Of a stretch of DNA of 64,000 nucleotides, positions 58,541-64,000 are shown one piece after another (position 1 is the first letter of the stretch; each line of letters begins with the position of its first letter). The position numbers and the translations under genes are program-made. Source of the stretch: Shewanella halotolerans (GTDB lineage: Bacteria > Pseudomonadota > Gammaproteobacteria > Enterobacterales > Shewanellaceae); NCBI RefSeq assembly GCF_019457535.1, contig NZ_CP080417.1, positions 1,674,001 through 1,738,000 of the forward strand, written 5' to 3'. Below the pieces are notes generated by a model. The model was given only the letters and a program-made list of their open reading frames with translations. It did no database searches and was not told where the DNA came from.

Positions 58541-60585
58541 TGTTGATTGTCCTTTATGGTCGCCCCCTGACGGCGGCGTTTTTGATATTCCAGTTGCATC
58601 TTGTTGCGCAGCAAGACCTGAGGGTCGTCTATCACCCCGGTAAGGGCGCGTTGCATCTCAGGGGGCAGATCCTCCGGCGCAATAGCGTTGGTTGCGGCCG
58701 CGACCGGCTCACCTTGCTCATCGCCCTCGCCGGGTTTGCCCTGGGTCATACTCGCGGCTTGGGCTTGAGTGCTCTCTTGATCAGCTTGCGGCTGTTGGCC
58801 TTGTCCCATCTGCTGGCTTGCGTCGGATTGGCTCGCGTTGGCGTCCATTTGTTTTTTGGCGTCCTTGGCCGGATCGGCGCTCATCTGAGCGTCATTAGCG
58901 GCGCCTGCCTGCTGGTCTTGCGACTGACCATCCTGACTGGCATCCTGCTCGCCAGAGGCTTGTTGCTCGGGAGTTTCTTGCTCAGGACTTTCTTGGCTAG
59001 CGCCTTGCTGGTTTGAGTCTTGCCCATTCTCTCCCTGAGCATTCTCTCCCTGAGCATTCTGGCCCTGATCATTCTGGCCTTGAGACTGCTGGCCTCTCGA
59101 TCCCTGGCCCGATTGCTGATCGCCTTGGCCTTGTTGTTGACCTTGATTTTGCCCGGTGCCCTCTTGTTGGGACTGCTCTTGCTTATTTGAGTCCTGATTC
59201 GACTGGTCTTTATCAGATTGGCCTTGATCTTGGCTAGTTTGCTGTTGCTGCTTTAGCTGCTCGGCCAACTCAAGATTTTGCTCGGCCTGAGTAAGCTGAG
59301 GGTCTTTCTTGAGCGCCTGCTGATAACGCTCGATGGCCTTATCGAGGTCATTGAGTTGCATCAGGCTGTTGCCCTGATTAAACAGGCCGCTCGCCGAATC
59401 ATCCTGCTCGAAAAGCTCGAGCGCCTCTTGATAATCGCCATTCTTATATAGGGAGGCGGCCTTCCATTGGGGTGAGGTAAATTGCTCGGCCGCGCCTTGA
59501 TAGTCTTGCGCCTGATAGGCCTGCATCGCTCTCTGATCGTCTGTGGAGAAGGGATGTTGCCAACTGGCGGCCTGGGCCTCTGGGCTTGGGGCGAGAATAG
59601 CCAGGCAGGCCAGTGCGGCGAAGGCGTGTCTGAAACTTAGCAGCGCCGGCAGCAGTAGGAACAGGGCCAGATAGGGCCCGAGATCTTGCCAGGCTTCTCC
59701 CTGAAGATCTGAGGTCTTGGCATCACTCTCCTGGCTTAAGCTCTGGGTCAGTGCCTCAAGATCTTTGCCATCGGCGCGGTAGGCAAATAACTTGCCGCCG
59801 CTGTTGCCAATTACACTATTAAGCTGAGCGAGATCCGTTTGACTGACCACCACCTGATCGCTTTGGTCACGCATCAGTTGTCCATCCGGTAAGCGGATGG
59901 CAGCGCCTTGCTTTGTGCCCATGGCGATGATGGAGAGGCGATATTGAGTATCCTCCAGTATCGATTTGGCTTCGCTGATTTGGTCCGGGTTGACGCCATC
60001 GGCCAGCAAGATGATCTCGCCCTTGAGGTGACCGCCCTGGACAAGCAGCTGCTTGGCCTGCTCTAGCGCCGCTGGCAGGTTGGAGCCCAGCACCGGCATG
60101 ATCTCCGGCGACAGGGTTGGCAGCAGGTTTAGTAGAGTTGATTTGTCCCGGGTCAACGGGCTGATGGTAAAGGCGTCGCCGGCGTAGGCCACAAGACCCG
60201 TCTCACCCTCCTTGAGGCTCTTGATCAGATCCGTAGCCTTGAACTTGGCCTGAGTCAGCCTGTTAGGCGCCAGATCGGTCGCGTACATGGAGAGCGACAT
60301 ATCCACCACTATCACCCGGCCCAGGTTGGCTTCAAATACAGGTAGTTGCTGCTTGGTCAGCGCCGGGCCAGAGAGCGCCAGGACGCTAACGAGCCAGATA
60401 AAGGCGATGAGGCCCAGGTGTTGTTTCTTGTTGCTTGCCTGACCGCTCACCAACACCTTAGCCAGGTGCGGCGCGATATAGCGATTCCAGCTAGAGGCCT
60501 GATGCCGCTGGCGTTTTCGCAACCAGAGCAATAGCGCCAGGGGGATGAGGGCCAGCAGCCATTCGGGACGGAGAAAATGGATCAT
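58534..60585 (-). CDS. VWA-TPR fusion protein (BatB/BatC)
   Basis: 683 residues. Membrane helices at the front and near 315-335 enclose a VWA domain with MIDAS motif VVDMSLSMYATD. A TPR part follows (SLYKNGDYQEALELFEQDDS, GNSLMQLNDLDKAIERYQQAL), and the last 230 residues are a very Gln/Asp/Ser/Gly-rich tail (QSQQEGTGQNQGQQQGQGDQ...). It joins the separate BatB and BatC of other bacteria. The tail contains a 15-bp DNA repeat. The end (EDLPPEMQRALTGVIDDPQ) is again ordered. Confidence 0.88.
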   Translation of the reverse strand: MIHFLRPEWLLALIPLALLLWLRKRQRHQASSWNRYIAPHLAKVLVSGQASNKKQHLGLIAFIWLVSVLALSGPALTKQQLPVFEANLGRVIVVDMSLSMYATDLAPNRLTQAKFKATDLIKSLKEGETGLVAYAGDAFTISPLTRDKSTLLNLLPTLSPEIMPVLGSNLPAALEQAKQLLVQGGHLKGEIILLADGVNPDQISEAKSILEDTQYRLSIIAMGTKQGAAIRLPDGQLMRDQSDQVVVSQTDLAQLNSVIGNSGGKLFAYRADGKDLEALTQSLSQESDAKTSDLQGEAWQDLGPYLALFLLLPALLSFRHAFAALACLAILAPSPEAQAASWQHPFSTDDQRAMQAYQAQDYQGAAEQFTSPQWKAASLYKNGDYQEALELFEQDDSASGLFNQGNSLMQLNDLDKAIERYQQALKKDPQLTQAEQNLELAEQLKQQQQTSQDQGQSDKDQSNQDSNKQEQSQQEGTGQNQGQQQGQGDQQSGQGSRGQQSQGQNDQGQNAQGENAQGENGQDSNQQGASQESPEQETPEQQASGEQDASQDGQSQDQQAGAANDAQMSADPAKDAKKQMDANASQSDASQQMGQGQQPQADQESTQAQAASMTQGKPGEGDEQGEPVAAATNAIAPEDLPPEMQRALTGVIDDPQVLLRNKMQLEYQKRRRQGATIKDNQQW
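59025..59084 (-). repeat. 15-bp in-frame tandem repeat, four units
   Basis: CATTCTCTCCCTGAG twice without change, then CATTCTGGCCCTGAT and CATTCTGGCCTTGAG. On the coding strand they give pentapeptides of type QGEN/QGQN in the Gln-rich tail. Confidence 0.8.
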
Positions 60586-61601
60586 GAGGCGCTCCGTGGT
60601 AAACGTTGAACTAAGGCCTGCACGGCGGCAAAGCCGCTTAACATCATGAGCACACTGACAAGCAGGGCAATGGCCAAGGGATAGTAGAAGAGCTCGGCCT
60701 GTGGTCGATAGCTGAGTTGGTCGCTGTCGGTGGGCTCTAGCTTGTCTATCTCCTGATAGATCTGCTCCAGTTCATCCGAATTACGCGCTCTGAAGTAACG
60801 CCCCTTGGTCTTCTGGGCCAGCAGGGTGAGCTGCGTCTCGTCGAGATCCATCGACGGATTAACGCGCTCCTTGCCAAACAGGGTGCGGCGCTCCATCACC
60901 TCGGCACCCACCCCTATGGTGTAGATGGTTACGCCTCGCTTGGCGGCGATATCGGCGGCCTGCTCCGGCGTGATACTACCTGAGTTATTTGAGCCATCGG
61001 TAAGCAGGATAAGCACGCGGTTACTCTGCTCGGCCTTGTCGAAGCGTTTAACCGCCAGCGCGATAGCTTCGCCGATGGCGGTCTGTTTGCCCACCAGGCC
61101 GATTTGCGCCTCGGTCAGAAACTGGGCCACCGAGCGTCTGTCCTGGGTGAGCGGCGCCTGCAGATAGGCGTGATCGGCAAACAGAATTAGCCCCAGCTTG
61201 TCGCCCTTGCGGCGCTCAATAAACTCGCTCATTACCTGCTGTACCATGGTGAAACGATCGACCGTCTTACCATTTAGCACCATATCCTCTATCTGCATAC
61301 TGCCCGACAGATCCACCGCCAGCATGAGGTCGCGTCCCTTGCTGGGCAGTTCTATGGCATCGCCAACCCATAGCGGGCGGGCAACGGCAAATACCAGCGC
61401 CGTCCAGATGAGCCAATAGGGCCAGCGGCTGCGGCGAGGGGAGTGATCGAATCTTGTCGTTGGCGCTTCAGCGACGCCGGGCATCTGTAGATGACCGCCG
61501 CCCGTCTGCGTTGCTTGTTTGCTGCCGCTTGCTTTGCCGAGAGAAAAAATCAGCGGTAGCGGCAGTAATATGAGTAGCCAGGGCCAGGCTAGTGTGAACA
61601 T
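60582..61601 (-). CDS. batA: VWA-domain membrane protein BatA
   Basis: 339 residues: N-terminal helix (LAWPWLLILLPLPLIFSLG), a helix before the VWA domain, MIDAS LMLAVDLSGSMQIED (D-x-S-x-S), LTDGSNNSGSITPEQ with the later Thr/Asp, and a last helix (FYYPLAIALLVSVLMMLSGF). Standard BatA layout. Overlaps the next gene by four bases (ATGA) and the previous one by 13. Confidence 0.92.
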   Translation of the reverse strand: MFTLAWPWLLILLPLPLIFSLGKASGSKQATQTGGGHLQMPGVAEAPTTRFDHSPRRSRWPYWLIWTALVFAVARPLWVGDAIELPSKGRDLMLAVDLSGSMQIEDMVLNGKTVDRFTMVQQVMSEFIERRKGDKLGLILFADHAYLQAPLTQDRRSVAQFLTEAQIGLVGKQTAIGEAIALAVKRFDKAEQSNRVLILLTDGSNNSGSITPEQAADIAAKRGVTIYTIGVGAEVMERRTLFGKERVNPSMDLDETQLTLLAQKTKGRYFRARNSDELEQIYQEIDKLEPTDSDQLSYRPQAELFYYPLAIALLVSVLMMLSGFAAVQALVQRLPRSAS

Positions 61602-62083
61602 GATGCCTCCTTACCAGCCTTGAGCGGCAGCGCCTGCTGTAGCCAGGCTTTGGCGCCATCGAGGAGTTGCGTGGCCTCGCTTGGTGAGAGCTTATCCGCT
61701 TGGAAGCGCTTCTCCAATAGGCTTGGCAGCATAGGATCCATGCTCGGCACTTGGGCGCTTAGCCAGGCATACCAGTCGTCTCCCTGTAGGGAGGCGACCT
61801 GTTCGCGAGGCAGATAGCTCATGGCGCTGCGTTTTAGCAGGTTGTTCACCGTCAGCGGCAGCTGAGGATCCTCTGGCGTTACTTGAGAGAGTAGTGTTAG
61901 CGCCTCGCGTTTGGCCGCCAGCTGCTTGCCTCTACGCTTAATATAGATGAACAGGACCGCTATCAGCATAAGCAGTAGTAGCGCCAGCAGGTAATAACCA
62001 TAGGCGAGGGGCCAGAAGCCGATAGGCTCAGGGGTGATGATATCCTGCAGATTGGCGAGTGCAGGTTGACTTGCCGCTTGCAT
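61589..62083 (-). CDS. DUF4381 membrane protein
   Basis: 164 residues. NLQDIITPEPIGFWPLAYGYYLLA and one helix (LLALLLLMLIAVLFIYIKRR), followed by a soluble helical part with LLSQVTPEDPQLPLTVNNLLKRSAMSYLPRE. This is DUF4381, regularly found between DUF58 and BatA genes. Role unknown; it directly follows the DUF58 stop. Confidence 0.9.
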   Translation of the reverse strand: MQAASQPALANLQDIITPEPIGFWPLAYGYYLLALLLLMLIAVLFIYIKRRGKQLAAKREALTLLSQVTPEDPQLPLTVNNLLKRSAMSYLPREQVASLQGDDWYAWLSAQVPSMDPMLPSLLEKRFQADKLSPSEATQLLDGAKAWLQQALPLKAGKEASCSH

Positions 62084-63013
62084 CTACCTCAGGGCTCCAA
62101 TTTGTTGGTTTAACGGCTGGGCCGCGTCGATGCGTCTTGGCCGCGCGTTGATCTGATTCATCATGGTGATAAATCCCTGTTGCTGTGTTTGTTGCTGAGC
62201 CAGCCAGGCATCATAGCTGTGTCTGTCTAACATCAGCTCCTTATCGCCGTCCCTCACCGGAAATTGAAACTGGGGCGGCAGCTTTAGGGTGCCTTGCCTG
62301 AGGGGGTCAGTGATCAGAAAGGCGCCGATATCGCAGTGGCGTTTAAGCTCGCTCAGTGGCCCCAGACACTGGGGGCTGAAATGGCTGCCATCGCTGATGA
62401 TCCAGATTAGCGAGCCAGGCTTGGCGATTCGCCTAAGGCGCTGACAGGCCTTATAAATATGCTCGGGCTGTTTCACCGGCTGATTTAGCTGATGAAGTTG
62501 CTGCTGGTGCACCTGCTCTATGGCCGAGATGAGTGCCAGCATGCCTGTTTGTCGGCTGCGGGGCTTAAGCTCGAGATGCTCGGCCTCGCTGGCGATCAGT
62601 GCGCCTAAGCGATCGCCGTGACCGACGGCGGCCCAGCCTAGGGTGGCTGCCAGGTGCGCCGCCTGCACCGACTGCAGCATCAGACTCGAGCCGAAATAGA
62701 GGCTGTGGCTGAGATCCAGTAGCAATAATACCGGGCGCTCACGCTCCTCGACAAACAGCTTGGTATGAGCCTTGCCAGTTCTGGCGGTCACTCGCCAGTC
62801 TATGGTGCGTACATCGTCGCCGGCTTGGTAATGGCGAACCTCGGCAAACTCCATCCCCCGTCCCTTGATGCTGCTGGCTCTGTGGCCGGCCAGTGCCGCG
62901 CGCGCCTTGGTCTTGCGCTCGGGCAGGGCCCGGGCGAGATTTTGGCAGGCTAACAGCTCTTTCTGATTGAGGGAGACGCCATCGGCAAATAGGGGTAAAG
63001 CATTCTGTCCCAT
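62084..63013 (-). CDS. DUF58 family protein
   Basis: 309 residues. The core is GHRASSIKGRGMEFAEVRHYQAGDDVRTIDWRVTARTGKAH, the DUF58 signature, followed by a degenerate VWA-like part with LLLDLSHSLYFGSS. No membrane segment. It belongs to MoxR operons, where it probably works with the ATPase on membrane VWA proteins. Start overlaps the MoxR stop by one base. Confidence 0.92.
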   Translation of the reverse strand: MGQNALPLFADGVSLNQKELLACQNLARALPERKTKARAALAGHRASSIKGRGMEFAEVRHYQAGDDVRTIDWRVTARTGKAHTKLFVEERERPVLLLLDLSHSLYFGSSLMLQSVQAAHLAATLGWAAVGHGDRLGALIASEAEHLELKPRSRQTGMLALISAIEQVHQQQLHQLNQPVKQPEHIYKACQRLRRIAKPGSLIWIISDGSHFSPQCLGPLSELKRHCDIGAFLITDPLRQGTLKLPPQFQFPVRDGDKELMLDRHSYDAWLAQQQTQQQGFITMMNQINARPRRIDAAQPLNQQIGALR

Positions 63014-63969
63014 TAAGGCACCGCTACCTGACTCAGAATATGATTGATCACCTGGTCGCTGCTCACGCCTTCGGCCTGGGCCTGATAGCTGAGTAGCAGG
63101 CGGTGACGCAGTACGTTGGGCACCACGGCCTGAATATCTTCTGGTGAGACGAAGTCACGTTCCATTAGCCAGGCGCGGGCGCGGGCGCAGCGCTCGATGG
63201 AGATGGTCGCGCGTGGGCTAACGCCATATTCCAGCCAGTTGGCCAGTTGATCGCTGTATTGCTGCGGCTGGCGGGTGGCCATGACGATGTTGACAATATA
63301 TTGCTCCAGCGGCTCGGCGAGATAGATATCCAGCGCGGCCTTACGGGCGGCGAATACCTCCTCCTGGGCGATCGGCTCAACCTTTGGCAGTTCCTGGGTG
63401 AGGGCTTCGCTGCGGGACAGGCGCATGATCTCAAATTCGGTGGCGGCGCTGGGGTAGTCGAGATTCAGGTGCATCAGGAAGCGGTCAAGCTGCGCCTCGG
63501 GCAGGGGATAGGTGCCTTCGTTTTCCAGTGGGTTCTGTGTCGCCATCACCAGAAACAGTTTTGGCAGCTTGTAGCTCTGCTTGCCCACGGTAACCTGGCC
63601 TTCGGCCATGGCTTCCAATAGCGCCGACTGTACCTTGGCCGGTGCTCGGTTGATCTCATCGGCCAGGATCAGGTTGTGAAAGATAGGGCCGGCCTCAAAC
63701 TCGAAGGTGGCCGTCTGGGCGCGATAGATGTCGGTGCCGGTGAGATCCGCAGGGAGTAGGTCCGGGGTAAACTGAATACGGTGAAAATCCCCTTCTACGC
63801 CATCGCTGAGCGCCTTAACCGCTCGCGTCTTGGCCAGGCCTGGTGGCCCCTCTACCAGTAAGTGACCATCGGCAATCAGTGCGATCAATAAGTTTTCGGT
63901 AAGAGTGGGTTGACCTAGGATCACTTTATCCAGGTATTCACGTAATGCATGAAATCGACTTAAGGGCAT
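63013..63969 (-). CDS. MoxR-type AAA+ ATPase
   Basis: 318 residues. Walker A GPPGLAKT at 41-48, Walker B LILADEINRAPAKVQSALLEAM, sensor 1 FLVMATQNPLENEGTYPLPEAQLDRF and the lid with GVSPRATISIERCARAWA-type sequence. First gene of the Bat operon. It probably remodels or activates the VWA proteins encoded downstream. The start lies 31 bp from the window edge, so the promoter is not fully visible. Confidence 0.94.
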   Translation of the reverse strand: MPLSRFHALREYLDKVILGQPTLTENLLIALIADGHLLVEGPPGLAKTRAVKALSDGVEGDFHRIQFTPDLLPADLTGTDIYRAQTATFEFEAGPIFHNLILADEINRAPAKVQSALLEAMAEGQVTVGKQSYKLPKLFLVMATQNPLENEGTYPLPEAQLDRFLMHLNLDYPSAATEFEIMRLSRSEALTQELPKVEPIAQEEVFAARKAALDIYLAEPLEQYIVNIVMATRQPQQYSDQLANWLEYGVSPRATISIERCARARAWLMERDFVSPEDIQAVVPNVLRHRLLLSYQAQAEGVSSDQVINHILSQVAVP

Positions 63970-64000
63970 GATGCTACTCGGTATTATCTATTGTGTGAGC

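Overview
The window is a contiguous piece of a gammaproteobacterial chromosome, most likely Shewanella. The pointers are a TonB2-type operon preceded by a DUF3450 protein, a marine-type TonB-dependent receptor, YibL, DUF3010, VF530/DUF2132, an ECF sigma factor paired with a DUF3379 membrane protein, an anaerobic nrdDG locus with an FNR/EtrA-like site, and several secreted repeat proteins. No rRNA, tRNA, insertion sequence, prophage or CRISPR array was recognised. Species is an inference; no database was searched.

Layout. 1-2.4 kb: 3' part of a TonB-dependent outer-membrane receptor ending in a terminator. 2.5-3.4 kb: a SAM methyltransferase. 3.9-8.9 kb: a six-gene TonB2 energy-transduction operon (DUF3450, TtpC, ExbB, ExbD, TonB, TPR protein) with a long leader rich in dyads. 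8.9-16.9 kb: a degenerate GGDEF protein (minus), a DUF885 peptidase lipoprotein, parvulin, GNAT, S4 and RraB-like proteins, a NERD protein with two kinase-like domains that both lack catalytic residues, and a divergent LysR/TSUP pair. 17.0-24.7 kb: an unusual operon of one unrecognised secreted protein and three exported MORN_2/YwqK-repeat proteins. 24.9-32.3 kb: a small Cys-motif protein, YghU, SbcDC and an M23 peptidase. 32.3-36.2 kb: YgjP-like, DUF3010, DEAD-box helicase, RssA. 36.4-41.5 kb: an unknown protein, nrdDG with a good NrdR twin box, yibL and ribA with a structured leader. 41.5-51.9 kb (all minus): an unknown coiled-coil protein, VF530, a secreted S8 protease, an RND efflux/DUF2892/rhodanese operon, SIMPL and VOC proteins. 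52-55.1 kb: fadL and putP. 55.5-64 kb (minus): DUF3379/ECF sigma pair and a complete MoxR-DUF58-DUF4381-BatA-BatB/C-BatD operon.

How the parts fit. The receptor and the TonB2 operon belong to one functional theme, energised uptake across the outer membrane, and share a distinctly biased codon choice typical of strongly expressed genes. nrdDG supplies deoxynucleotides without oxygen. fadL and putP import fatty acids and proline. sbcDC processes DNA hairpins. The Bat operon is an envelope-associated AAA/VWA system. Best candidates for undescribed biology are the MORN_2 operon (17.0-24.7 kb), the NERD-tandem-pseudokinase protein (13.1-15.1 kb), the RND/rhodanese operon, and the structured leaders of fadL and ribA.
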